Assembly: GCA_963556195.1 (NCBI GenBank)
Contig: OY744525.1
Location: forward strand, 42,094,076 to 42,158,075
DNA from: Sepiola atlantica
Lineage: Eukaryota; Mollusca; Cephalopoda; Sepiida; Sepiolidae
DNA: 64,000 nt
Reading direction: 5' to 3'
A program made the position numbers and the translations under genes. The notes below the pieces were generated by a model. It ran no database searches, had not been told where the DNA came from, and saw only the letters and a program-made list of their open reading frames with translations. This document shows, piece by piece, positions 42,501-53,649 of the stretch (positions are counted from its first letter, which is position 1; each line of letters starts with the position of its first letter).

Positions 42501-42878
42501 ACTACATAAAAATACTCAATATAGCATAGCTCTAGCTTTAAACTATTGAGCTATTATAAGTATTTTATGTTACAAAATAAAAACTGCACACACACACACA
42601 CACACACATATAATTATGTATACGTGTGTGTGTAGAGTATCTTAATATGAAGTTACGCACAAGTTTGACTATTCTACGCCTAGATCCAAACCCGTGAGAT
42701 CAGTCACGTGACTCTTTCATTTGTTTATGCACTAGACACTTGAGGCGATGTGCGTTCCTTCGGCATTGTGCTCGCGGAGTTTTCAACATCTCTCCAATGA
42801 ACACATCTTAGTATTTAAACCAAATATATGTAACACATCATGCCTCATATATGTAACACATCATGTGTATGTTTGTGA

Positions 42879-42893
<15 letters not shown>

Positions 42894-42933
<40 letters not shown>
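42894..42933. repeat. (GT)n-(TA)n microsatellite
   Basis: GT repeats at 42875-42895 pass into TA. Confidence 0.95.
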
Positions 42934-42934
<1 letters not shown>

Positions 42935-42936
<2 letters not shown>

Positions 42937-43101
42937 TATTATGAAAATATATTTATGGCAATTAAGCTACACAGAGGCTTCCGCATTTTATCCGTGTAGG
43001 GAATCGTCAGGCTAGGCATACCAGCCTGATGATTCCATACAGGGATGAAACACGGAAGCCTCTGTGTCGCTTAATTGCCATAAATATATTTTCATAATAT
43101 A
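42935..43101. ncRNA. 167-bp palindrome with hammerhead-like core
   Basis: Centre at 43018. The arms pair over about 78 bases: TATTATGAAAATATATTTAT and GGCAATTAAGC with GCTTAATTGCC, and so on inward to GGCT/AGCC. On the + strand CTGATGA (43026-43032), a stem-loop TTCCATACAGGGAT and GAAAC (43047-43051) imitate a hammerhead core. ACAC and GTGTC could form stem III, with cleavage C at the end of TCTGTGTC. Stem II closes poorly because G10.1 and C11.1 positions are both T. Could be an inactive hammerhead from a Penelope-type element, or a plain foldback. Confidence 0.5.
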
Positions 43102-43198
43102 ATACCTAGCTCTACTCACGTCTTGAGCACTGAAGTAAATACTGAAAATTGATACATAAGAGATTATCACACTTTATGTGCATACATGAAATAATAAT

Positions 43199-43201
<3 letters not shown>

Positions 43202-43264
<63 letters not shown>
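43202..43264. repeat. (TA)n microsatellite
   Basis: Pure TA, 62 bases. Confidence 0.95.
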
Positions 43265-43265
<1 letters not shown>

Positions 43266-43937
43266 CATATGTGTGTGTTTGCATGAGTATATATGTGTGT
43301 GTTTGTGTGATGCAAATGTATAATATTAAAGCTACCTGAATTCTTCCTGTGTGTTGTCATACATTATTTTGACGTTGCTATTTCTTTTATTGTTGTATGA
43401 ATTAAAAAATAAATAAAAGCCGTATGTCAGTTAGATAGAAAAATAATACGTTTTTATACTTTTATATGATGCTTATGCAACTATTTAATTCTATGCTTTT
43501 TCGGTATAGATATCAAGTTCCATTCTAATACTACTCGAAAAAAAAAGAATGCTCCAATGTTATTCGTACTGATAATATTCTCAGTTAGTTCACTGGCGTG
43601 AAGTTTGATTTTTTATTTAATGCGAAAATTATAAAATCTGTTTTTCTTGTTCGAAAATAGGATTTGGGTATGACACAGAAATGGATATTCAATAAAAAAA
43701 AAAAATAGGAAACAGAAAAATTATCTGATAAAGCGGCATATCAACCATGACAGTCGTTTAATGCTGGGAATCATTTTTCTAAATAAATTCGGTCTATGGT
43801 TTGGGGTATTGTCGGAGTCTTTTCCCAGCTTGGGTGTGGGTATTTTCAAAGAGTAATGTTTTCTGAGCGCAATGTATTCTAAGAGCAATGTATTCTGGGA
43901 CTATAAATACTTATCCTACCTATAGAATAATATTTGA
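43265..43937. other. No gene recognised
   Basis: AT-rich; includes one inverted SINE tail module at about 43730-43770. Confidence 0.5.
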
Positions 43938-43939
43938 CA

Positions 43940-44205
43940 ACTTTATTCGGCATTAAATAATCCTTAGATGGTTGATATGCCGTAAAAAAAACTATCTAAA
44001 GAAATATTTTAATTTGGATTATTCGGACTACTGTTCTCATCTTGGATGTTATTCTCAACGTTTCGGCCGATGTAACCTCCAACTTTCTTCAGGTGCATCT
44101 TGTCGAAATCAGGTATGTCACGGGTTTGGATCTAGGCATAGAATATTCAAACTTGTGCGTAGCTTCATATTAAGATACTCTACACACACACGTATACATA
44201 CATTA
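43940..44205 (-). mobile_element. Penelope-like element end, copy B (inverted relative to copy A)
   Basis: The complement of copy A: GACTACTGTTCTCATCTTGG, CTCAACGTTTCGGCCGATGT and CTTCAGGTGCATCTTGTCGA. Adjacent GGGTTTGGATCTAGGCATAG ... TCATATTAAGATACTCTACA is also the complement of 42628-42700, so the two copies form a ~1.5-kb-spaced inverted pair. Confidence 0.6.
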
Positions 44206-44974
44206 GGAGCATTTCGCAAATATCTTGATGTTAGCAGAAACAATTGTCTGCGAAATAAAAAAATTAGTTGTAAAAAATGACGTGAATCTGTTCTTAGTGA
44301 TATTGAACTACATAAAAATACTGAATAATTATATATATATTATATATATATATTTTTTACTTATCGGAAAAGATTATTTGTCATTCGAAGACATTTTTCT
44401 GAATTTCTTGTTTTAATGATTGAAATGATTTCAGTCAGGCCTCACCAGAGACAAGAGGGGAGATCGAGACTAGACAATCAGGCCTCACCCTCATCAGGGG
44501 ATTAATTGTGGCTTGATTCAACACATAAACCGAATGATGATGATGATGATGATGATATATATTCAGACATACATTATTATAAATATAGATACACACATCA
44601 TCTTTATAAAACTGAGCCATTTATCACACTGACAGCGAAATTAAAACGCCAAATATTCAAAATACAAGAACAAGAGCTTTCTAATATAGTGATCAGGTGT
44701 GTGCGATCCACCTCATAAGGTTAACTAATTTTCACATTGCTTTGTAAAAGGACATCTCATTAATTCACTATTCGTTATTATTGTTTTCTTAATCAATTAT
44801 TGTTTTCATTTTATTATAACACAGTGTTCTACTTTATTTTATTGCTTATTATTTTAGGTGAAAACAATCTTTTTGGTTCTTTCCGGTCAATTTATTTCTG
44901 GGGTTCCGATTCTTGGGTTCCTCAGTTTCCAACCAATTATAAATATAGACACACACACACCAATATATATATAT

Positions 44975-45020
<46 letters not shown>

Positions 45021-45117
45021 TACATCCACCCACCTACCATTATCTGTTATATAAACAAGCAGTAATATACCAATTCTAGTCTCATAGTTTTACTTGTATA
45101 TATATATTATGTATATA
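44206..45117. repeat. Dispersed repeat and microsatellites; no gene
   Basis: (GAT)n at 44533-44556, (GA)n at 44978-45017 and a stretch at 44612-44790 shared with 19200-19380. Confidence 0.55.
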
Positions 45118-46980
45118 TAGCACCGATATTTCAAGAGACCGCTATACTGCAGAAGCATCGATATTTCAGAGGGACCTCGATACTGAAGAAGTACAGATAT
45201 TTCATAGGACCGCTATACTGTAGAAGTACCGATATTTTAAGGTACCGCTATATTGAAGAAGTACCGATATTTCTGGGGACCGCCATACTGCAAAAACACC
45301 GATATTTCAGGGGACAACTATACTGCACCAATATTTCTACGGAACGCTATACTGAAGAAGCACCGATATTTCTGGGAGCCGCTATACTGAAAAAGCACCA
45401 AAATTACAGAGACCCGCTATATACTCAAGAAGCACCGATATTTCAAAGGAACTATATACTGCAGAAGCATCGATATTTCTAGGGAACGTTATACTTCAGA
45501 ACAGCGATATTTGGGGGGACTGCTATACTGTAGAAGAACCAATATTTCTATGGACTGCTATACTACAGAAGCACCGATATTTATGCGGACCGCTATAATG
45601 AAAAAGCACCGATATTTCAGGGGACCGCACTACTATAGAATCACCGATATTTCTGGGGACCGCTATACTCAAGAAGCACCAAAATTTCAGGGGACTGCTC
45701 CACTGCAGAAGCACCGATATTTCTGGGGACCGCTATACTGCAGAAGCACGGACATTCCTGGAGACCACCATGCTACAGAAGTACCGATATTCTTGGGGAC
45801 CGCTATACCAAGAAGCACCGAAATTACAGGAGACCGCTCTATTGCAGAAGCACGGATATTTCTGGAGCTGCCATACTGAAGAAGCACTAATATTTCTGGG
45901 AACAGCTATACTCAAAAAGCACCAGAATTTCAAGGGAGTGGTCTACTTCAGAAGCACCGATATTTCTGGCGACCACCATACGTAAGAAGCACTAAAATTT
46001 CAAGGGACTGCTATACTATAGATTAACCGACACTTCTGTGAACTAGTATACTGCAGAAGCACCTGTATTTCTGGGGACCGCTATACTCAACAAACACATT
46101 TCAGAGGACCGCTGTACTGTAGATGCACTAAAATTTTAAGGGACCTCTCTACTAGAGAAGAACTGATATTTCTGGAGACCACCATACTACAGAAGCACCG
46201 ATATTTCTGGGGACCGCTATACTCAAGAAGCACAGAAATTTCATGGGACCGCTTTTCTAGAGAAGCACCGATATTTCTGGGGACTGCTGTACTCAAGAAC
46301 CGAAGTTTCAAGCGACCGCTTTACCACAAAAGCACCTATCTGCCATACTACAGCACCGATATTTCTTGGGACTGCTATATTTAAAAAGCACCTAAATGTC
46401 AGAGAACTGTCATACTACAGAAGCACCGATATTTCTAGGGGACCGCTATACTCTAGAAGCATTGAAATTTCAGGGGACCGCTATACTACAGAAGCACCTA
46501 TATTTCTGGGGACCGCCATCACCTACATTTCTGGGAATCGCCATACCGCAGAATTGCCGATATTTCTGGGGACCGCTATACTCAAGAAGCACCGAAATTT
46601 CGGGGGACCGCTATACTGCAGAAGCACGGAAATTTCTGGAGACCGCCATGCTACAGAAGTACCGATATTCTTGGGGACCGCTAAATTCAGAAGCATAGAA
46701 ATTTCAGGAGACCGCTCCATTGCAGAAGCACCATATTTTTCGAGCTGCCATACTGAAGAAGCACTGATATTTCTGCGGACAGCTCTACTGTAGAAGCACC
46801 GAAATTACTAGAGACCTTTCTACTTTAGTGATTGGGGGCACCGCTCTACTACAGAAGCATCGATATTTCTGGGGACCAGCATACTCGAGAAGCACCGAAA
46901 TTTCAGGGGACCGTTCTATTATAGAAGCACGGAAATTTCAAGGAACTGCGCACTACAGAAGCACCGAGATTTTTAACCGA
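45118..46980. repeat. 35-bp minisatellite, ~53 units, 70-bp higher-order period
   Basis: The unit is about GAAGCACCGATATTTCTGGG, then GACCGCTATACTGCA. Successive starts (45611, 45646, 45681, 45716) are exactly 35 apart. Many neighbouring units alternate between a CTCAAGAAGCACCGAAATTTCA type and a CTGCAGAAGCACCGATATTTCT type, giving a 70-bp dimer. Because 35 is not a multiple of 3, the open frames over it cycle through EAPIFLGTAI, KKHRYFWGPLY and RSTDISGDRYT; these are artefacts. Confidence 0.92.
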
Positions 46981-47079
46981 ACCAAATTGAACTAAACCTA
47001 AAATTTAGGTCAGGGTTAAAAAAAAACAAAAAAACAGTTCGGTTCAAATTCTGTAGAAGTACCAAAGAATTGAAGACTG

Positions 47080-47190
47080 GTATATTCGGACTACTGTTCT
47101 CATCTTAGGTGGGTTTATCACAACGTTTCGGCCGATATAACCCCCGACCTTCTTCAGATGTACTTTGTCGAACTTAGGAATCTTTCTGTC
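47080..47190 (-). mobile_element. Penelope-like element 3' end, copy C
   Basis: CGGACTACTGTTCTCATCTT, CACAACGTTTCGGCCGATAT and CTTCTTCAGATGTACTTTGT, as in copies A and B. An inverted terminal block lies at 47691-47735, so the relic is bounded by inverted ends. Confidence 0.65.
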
Positions 47191-47261
47191 GAATTCGGGA
47201 ATCTGGACAGAATTTCAAACGAAACCTTGTATTAAATCAACGGGGATAGCATGCTCTCGTT

Positions 47262-47400
47262 CCATCTGCCATGACTGGGAAGAAGTCTTAAGTAATTAGC
47301 AATTCTTCGTATCGTCCGCACTGAGAATTGAACCTTCAGATGACTGAATTTTACTTAGTACTATATCCACTACGCCACGTATGAATTTTGGGAGCCTTAA
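47262..47400 (-). mobile_element. tRNA-like segment in the Penelope 3' region
   Basis: The minus strand reads CGTGGCGTAGTGGATATAGT, then CTGAAGGTTCAATTCTCAG, at A/B-box spacing, followed by AATTACTTAAGACTTC as at 42227. Either a SINE or a conserved part of the element's 3' region. Confidence 0.5.
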
Positions 47401-47426
47401 ACCTACCTATCACTATATATCACTAC

Positions 47427-47696
47427 TTATCTATTATTTATAATTATAGGTTCCCATATTGTATTAAATTCTATACTAGGTCTGCTTAGTAAGTCATTGT
47501 CGCCTAACATATGCGCTACTTCTCTATCTATAATTTTTACTTCATCCCATAAGGGTAGATGGTTTCCCTTTTCCTTCTATATGTGGTCAGCCATACCCGA
47601 CTTTTCGGTTTCTCCACGTATTACGGCTTTCCAATGTTCTTCTAGCCTTACCTTTAGTGGACGACATGTCTCGCCTTTGTATCTTTGTATCGGCCG
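47427..47696 (-). pseudogene. Penelope-like GIY-YIG endonuclease C-terminal relic
   Basis: 90 codons in one frame with one internal stop: RYKGETCRPLKVRLEEHWKA, VIRGETEKSGMADHI, stop, KEKGNHLPLWDEVKIIDREV, LSRPSIEFNTIWEPIIINNR. The GETxRxLxxRLxEH...EKSxxAxHIW...DEVKIIDRE pattern is that of the endonuclease at the C-terminus of Penelope-like retroelements. The GIY half and the RT are missing. The stop replaces the Trp usual in AxHIW. It ends naturally at TAA. Confidence 0.75.
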
Positions 47697-47749
47697 AAAC
47701 ATTGGGAACAGTAGTCCGAATATACCAAATTCTACAAATTGTCAACCCT

Positions 47750-47900
47750 CATCTCAAAAATTCCGAAACATAATAATTAACAAATTCGTTAAAATTGTTT
47801 CCACACTTTTCTTGTGTAGGAATTCAGAATTCAAATTTAAAAAAAAAACAAGAAAAGAAAAGTGCGGAAACAATGTCAACAATTTTAACGAATTTGAAAT
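47750..47900. repeat. Foldback with ~36-bp arms
   Basis: CAAATTCGTTAAAATTGTTT and CCACACTTTTCTTGTG pair with CAAGAAAAGAAAAGTGCGG and AAACAATGTCAACAATTTTAACGAATTTG (the arms are written in parts). The loop is about 30 bases, with one small insertion in the right arm. Confidence 0.65.
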
Positions 47901-48324
47901 ATTTGATTGTTTAACATCTTCGATTATTTTATTTATTAATAATTTTTTTTAGTTACTTTTATAAAGGAATTTAATTTGTTAAAGTTTACCATTTTTTAAA
48001 CAGGTTTTTTCTTCGTTAATTAACATTCCTTGTCTTTTTTATATTGTTGAACAAAACTCGAATTAAAACCCGTTTTATAAATTTTAATAAACCAACTTTT
48101 TAAAATGTATCTTATTTATTAGCAATCCTTCAGTTTTAACGAAAACTAAAAATTTAAATTGCTTTTTTTGTCGGGTTTTGTGAAAAAAGAAAAAAAATGG
48201 AGTTATCGCATTGTACAACTGCGCCGTGTGCAAAGTGTAGTGTGTGTGCTACACCTCAACTTTTCTGTCCTCGGTCGGTGAGGAGAAAATCCTTGTTACT
48301 TATCCAGATGTTTTTTTTAAAAGA
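47901..48324. other. No gene recognised
   Basis: AT-rich. The phrase CTCGGTCGGTGAGGAGAAAA near 48270 begins the same dispersed repeat as 49020 and 62745. Confidence 0.5.
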
Positions 48325-48800
48325 AATTTCACCCCAAACAAGGCGAGCCGCCACTGTAGACGTAAGAGGCTGCTGAGAATTAGAATGTAGGTTTTGGGTG
48401 TAATCCTAAGTTGGGAGCTTTGCTGCGAGATATCTGTTTACATTAGTTTTTAACATTCTGCATGTCGGTACAGTCGGGGAAACAGAGTAGGGAGGGAGTT
48501 CACGAGGCCGGCAGCACGAGGATAGAAGCTGCTGGAGTAGAAGGCTCTCCGACATCTGGGGACCTTCACAGTGAATGAATGGGACCTAGCTGATTGTCGG
48601 GTTGGTCTAGTGTATTTGCGTCGAGGTGGCACTAGAGCAGCTAGTTCATCGGAGCACAATTGATTGAAGTATTTGTAAAGCAAGCACAAGGATACAACAT
48701 TGCGGCGATGGGACAGGGGCTGGAGCTTGGTGGATAGTGAGGGACCTATTAAGTTGGCGACTCTTTTTTGGACCTTGTCTCGAGGGAGAGACTAGCGGAT
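48325..48800 (-). pseudogene. LINE 3' fragment
   Basis: Minus strand: CLLYKYFNQLCSDELAALVP, TRPTRQSARSHSFTVKVPRC and RRAFYSSSFYPRAAGLVNSL. The last ~100 codons of the LINE family at 19552 and its 3' UTR (GGTGAAATTTC before the A-rich end). Strongly 5'-truncated. Confidence 0.8.
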
Positions 48801-49009
48801 GATGCATTAAGGGAGACATTCGAAAAAAAACTAAAAAAAAAACTGAGGAATATCTGTTTGATGTATGTACCTGTCATGGGTTGAATATATCCTATACAAA
48901 AAAAATCACGTAAATTAATCAAGTAGTTTTTTTTTTATAACGATAAACGAATAACGTGGAAATACGGCCTCCATTACGGCTTATTCAAGGGAGAGGCCGT
49001 ATTTTCATG

Positions 49010-49185
49010 TTAAAATTTTATTTTTTCCGGAATGTCTTCCTTAGTCTGGATAAGCATCGAATCCTGCTAGACTGAAGCAATTTTTATTTTTGTCCTAATC
49101 CAGAGTGCCCCGTTTTGGGGAGCTGTATTTTCCCCACATTAAAAACTGACCTTGTATCTAACTGTGCCCTCATGGGAAGGCAAGT
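49010..49185 (+). repeat. Dispersed SINE-like repeat
   Basis: ACTGAAGCAATTTTTATTTT, TGTCCTAATCCAGAGTGCCC and TTCCCCACATTAAAAACTGA; same as 21836-22000. Confidence 0.6.
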
Positions 49186-50413
49186 ACATAGGAACTCAGT
49201 AACAACTGCTACGAATCTGAATAGCCCATAAATCCTCTATGATCGCTAAAAAATCTTTGCAACAAGATATGGGGAGTTTTGTTTTTTAAACTTTTGATTT
49301 TTTTTGTTGGAATGCTCTGAGAACGATTCTGGCATTGAAAACCGTCACAAATTCGTAGTTTTGTTGTTACATCATCTTCCGAAACCTTAACCGAGAGAAA
49401 TACTATAAAAATACCCGGAAGAATTATAAACAAACACACACACACAAATATTCCGTAAAAATCTTTCTCGGGGAGAAGGGATCGTATATGTACGCCCGAA
49501 TTTTATGACTATTGTTATTTAACTAATATCCAACGTCTACAACATATATGAACTTAATAACCTGTAATCTAGAAATTACCACAAAAATATTCACGTTTGT
49601 TTTAATTTATTTAAATACTAAAAAAAAACAACAACAACAAAAAACAATTAAATAAAACCGCATAAATTTCAGCTAGTAAAAATGGACAAAACATTTACGA
49701 CACAATAAATGAATTGATTCATATAATTTCTGTATTTCATTATTATCATTTGTTTAATAATTTAGTAAATTAATTAGAAATAGTCACTTTTGTTTTTAAT
49801 TACCTGAATCCGTAAGCAGGCACGGCCACTGGTACTGGCTGATCGAACATGCTGCGACAAACAGTTTCAAACTCTTAACAAGTGAAGGGAAATAACTCTT
49901 TATAAAGTCGATTACCTCCCTTTAAATGTGACGGACCAAATATAACAGCAACTTATATGTATGTTTTTTTTTAAAATAACGATTTTTCATTGCCGGACAA
50001 TGTCTGAACGGGTTTTACATACATCTGGTATTCCCTATTAAATACTAACCAAGGTGAACATTGCTTTACTTTGGTGATTTTACGGGAACAGGTGTATCAA
50101 TATGATATATGTTGGAATATATAAAATCAAAATGAATACACCTGACAACTAAGTTATTTTATACGGCAGAAGCGTGTGTGAAAATTGATGTTTTCTTTTT
50201 ACTTAAAAACACAAATGACCCTACTTAATTTCACGACCATTTAAAAAATGAACTAAGTTTTACAAATGTATATATTTTTTAATAATCTAATTATTAGGCA
50301 TTTACACGATATTATAGTAACTCAAAGTTTTTTGGTTTTTTTTTAACATTAATTACGTTTACAAAGTTCTTTTCGGAATTTCGAGCGGACGTTAAACTGA
50401 CTTAATAAAATGA
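49186..50413. other. No gene recognised
   Basis: AT-rich. 49850-49930 (AAGGGAAATAACTCTTTATAAA) is a short, possibly repeat-derived phrase. No coding signature. Confidence 0.5.
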
Positions 50414-51035
50414 ATTGGCAGTCATGCAGTATAGTTAACAGCCGAGAAATCGAAAATAAGCAACATGCACAACAAATAACTTTTATTAAACGCAAGAAAT
50501 TTTACTTTTTTTACCGACATGCATAGTTTTATAGTTCGGAAACTGTTTTAAAGTTGTTGTATTTTTAATTTCAATAAAAGATTTAATCGATACCTACCTG
50601 TTTATCGACTAACAATCCAAGATGGCCGCCGTTAATTGTGGCTTTTAGCGTCTATGTCTTATAGATAACAACGGAGAAATCGAAAATTAAAAAAAAATTA
50701 CAATTAATAACTGTCAGCAAACGCATTAAAATTTAATTTTCGACTGATTTCTATATTTTTAGCTAACTGAAACTATTTTTAAATTTTCTTCATTTCAAAA
50801 TAAGTTACAGTATCTCGAAGCTTATGCATGTGTTCGGACAGTTTTTTTGTTTTTTTTTAACCTTTGATGCTCCGAAACAAATTTTGAAATAAAAACCACT
50901 TACAAAAGTTTCAGAATTGTAAAACAATTCAGGTCGGTAAAAAATTCAATTTTCTTGCGTTTGGTAAAAGTTATTTGTTGTATATTTTGCTTGTTTTCGA
51001 TTTCTCGGCTGTTTACTATGTTAAATGAATGCCAA
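50414..51035. mobile_element. MITE with long terminal inverted repeats, copy 2
   Basis: The left end GAATTGGCAGTCATGCAGTA, then TAGTTAACAGCCGAGAAATC, is mirrored by GATTTCTCGGCTGTTTACTA and ATGAATGCCAAT at the right; the arms are about 90 bases. An extra half-arm-like segment at 50655-50745 suggests a nested or rearranged copy. No transposase. Confidence 0.75.
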
Positions 51036-51270
51036 TAAACACGCATTTAAAAATTTGAACCAAGTTTTACAAATATATATTTTTTAATAATCTGATTACT
51101 AGGTGTTCAGCCGATATTATAGTAACCCGAAGATTTTTTTTTCAAAAACAAAATAAAGTTTAGAATGTTGTGAAAGAATCATTGAGAAATTTTAATTCTA
51201 TGAGGTGGGATATTGTTTTACGTTAAACTTACATAGCAAACTGAATCCCGCGATTAAAAAATAGATACAT
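51036..51270. other. No gene recognised
   Basis: Sequence near 51050-51120 repeats 50245-50330 (AAATGTATATATTTTTTAATAATCT), so it is a local duplication. Confidence 0.5.
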
Positions 51271-51271
51271 T

Positions 51272-51895
51272 TTTAGGAATAGGTATCCAAATAAATTTCA
51301 GTACTTACGTCATCTATTCCGAGTTTCACAGAAAACTCATGAGACTGGCAAACGTTAACGAAGTTCACTGAACAAACTGAATGTTTTTTTTTTGCAAAGA
51401 AGTTATCTAACGCAAGAAACTGTTGATTATATCTTGTATTTAAGTGTATTTTGTAATGTTGTTTTGGTACTTATACACAATACGAACCGATTTTTGAAAA
51501 CCATAACCATAACCTAACCATAAACTAAGTTATTTAATGAAAGAAATTGGTGATTTTATCTTGTATTTGAGTGTATTGTGCAGTGTTTCGATACTTTTAC
51601 ACAATATGGACCGAACTTTAACCAAACCATTTTAGTAAAGATAGATGCAAAAGTATCCAAAAAATTCCAAATTAAAAGTTGCAAAAATAATAACGCTAGC
51701 CAAAGAATTACGTAAACGTCAGAAGTTGATCTTTATAATTGGTTGAAAAATAGTCGTTTGGCAAGTAACAGCGCCTTTTTTATTTGTATATTTCGGTAAA
51801 AGTCGGAACTTGATTCGGCTTTCTCTGTTCGTAGTCGGAACTGCTAACGTTACGACTACGTAACGACTGCAAATCTATGGATACCTATTCCTAAA
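51272..51895. mobile_element. MITE family with TTTAGGAATAGGTATCC ends, copy 1
   Basis: Left TTTAGGAATAGGTATCCA, right TGGATACCTATTCCTAAA: an 18-bp perfect inverted repeat. The internal sequence (AACTTCACCGAGCAAACCGAATG-like, AAGTGTATTTTGTAATGTTG, TTGTATATTTCGGTAAAAGT) is shared with 60414-60958. Contains TAACCTAACC-like runs. No coding. Confidence 0.78.
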
Positions 51896-52439
51896 AAGCA
51901 CCAAAAAATGAACAAGTCATTTTTATTTTATATAAGCTTCTATAATCTGAAAATCTGTTGCATAATAATAAATTGAACAATATTTTAAACGTATATTTTC
52001 TTCAATTATCCGTGTAATTTCCACAGGGCACTTGTTAATAGTATAGTGGAAATACTATAGCTGCTGCTGATTAGGTGTAAATCAAATCCAAACATTATCT
52101 TATGCAAACTTGTTTTCGTATAGAGACAAAGATTATTTTAAGTTTTAGTGAAAACAAATAAGTTGTTTTTGTTTGTTTTAAATTTCAAAGCGAAGCGACT
52201 CGCAATAAGACTAAATCATAGTTAAGCTGTATCACGAGTTATCTCCCCATTGCCGCTTACCTGTTAATATGACTGGTGACTACTTCGCCTCGAAAGTTTC
52301 TGAAATTTACTAGACGAAGAGGAGGATGAGAACATCCCCGTCAATAATTCCAGTACTAATCCTAAGTTCAGGGTGTGGTTGAGAAAACTGGCATCTGGAT
52401 CGAAACCCTAAATTCGACTTCGTCTAATGTAAACAAATC
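51896..52439. other. No gene recognised
   Basis: AT-rich; nothing identified. Confidence 0.5.
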
Positions 52440-52960
52440 GTAAAAATAGCTGGAAAAAAAATTTGAATGAATAATTCATTCAATTTTCTTTTTCATGAGC
52501 CTTCGAAATTTGAAAAGAATTCGGAAACATTTAAACAGTTGAATAAAAAGTTATTTAAACTGCTTTAAAATTCTTATATATTAAAAGATTGAAAGTTTTG
52601 GAAACTTTTTACATCCAATAATTATATAAATAGAGATTAAAACAATATTACCTTAAGAAAATTTATTATATTTTATAAGAATTTGGTTCAATTAATAATT
52701 TACTGACCAACAAAAATACTGTAATAATTAAATTTATCTTTAAAAATCCGACTAAAAAAAATTAATTTCTTAAAAGAAAAAAAAATACGGCATAGTTTAA
52801 AAAATCATGCGAAAGAAAACTGAAAGTAAATGGTATGTACAAACAATAGTTCATATTTTTAGCACTTAGAATTCAGGGGAGACAACTGCTTCTTTTATGT
52901 GTAAGGGAAGCAACTCTTGTGGTTTCAAATTCTATTTATCCGTCCATTCAGGTCTACCTA
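52440..52960 (+). repeat. Dispersed repeat pair, copy 1
   Basis: Shares TTCGAAATTTGAAAAGAATT, GGAAACATTTAAACAG, TTTGGTTCAATTAATAA and GGGAAGCAACTCTTGTGGTT with 57340-57830 in the same order. AT-rich and non-coding. Confidence 0.65.
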
Positions 52961-53232
52961 CCTGTTCATTCATATATTGTTATCTGACACAGTATCAGGA
53001 GACCATCATCCCAGGCATTACCTCATCTTTTATATTATTTTCTGTCGTTGAGGTGCCCTTATGTGTGAGAAAATGTTGACGTGATTATGCGTTATTTCTG
53101 TTCATAATTCTGCTACCTTCTGAGGAACTCGATTCTCCACTAAACTGACATTGTATTTATCACTTTGACCTCGCTGTAAGGGAGACAAATACAATTTATA
53201 TCCATCTGTCTTTTCAATCCTCTCTCCCTCTA

Positions 53233-53282
<50 letters not shown>

Positions 53283-53499
53283 CTTGTTACAAATATCCAG
53301 GGGATATAAATCCGAAGGAAGTTGAAATCGGGTTTATGAGAGTGCTCAATGAAAATTCAGAGCAAAATATATTTTTTTGTTGGTGATTTTATTATTCCAT
53401 TAATTGCAACAAAATATATGCTGTTTCATTAACGCTCGCAATGAACGTCAACTCTTCAAGCGACAATGGAATCAAATGGCAAATATTTTAAATTCAACA

Positions 53500-53572
<73 letters not shown>

Positions 53573-53645
53573 TGTATTTTTTTAACACATCAGTTTTCCA
53601 TTGTTGATTTCCTAGCAAAGTCAATTTGCAATCAGCACGTTACTA
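52961..53645. repeat. (TA)n tracts; no gene
   Basis: TA runs at 53237-53277 and 53503-53569. Between them, AT-rich sequence without recognised coding. Confidence 0.8.
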
Positions 53646-53649
53646 GGGA

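Noticed and set aside
45118..46980. Regularly spaced repeats that might suggest a CRISPR array or a repeat protein
   Set aside because: Units abut without unique spacers, and the 35-bp length shifts frame each unit, so it is a minisatellite in an animal genome.
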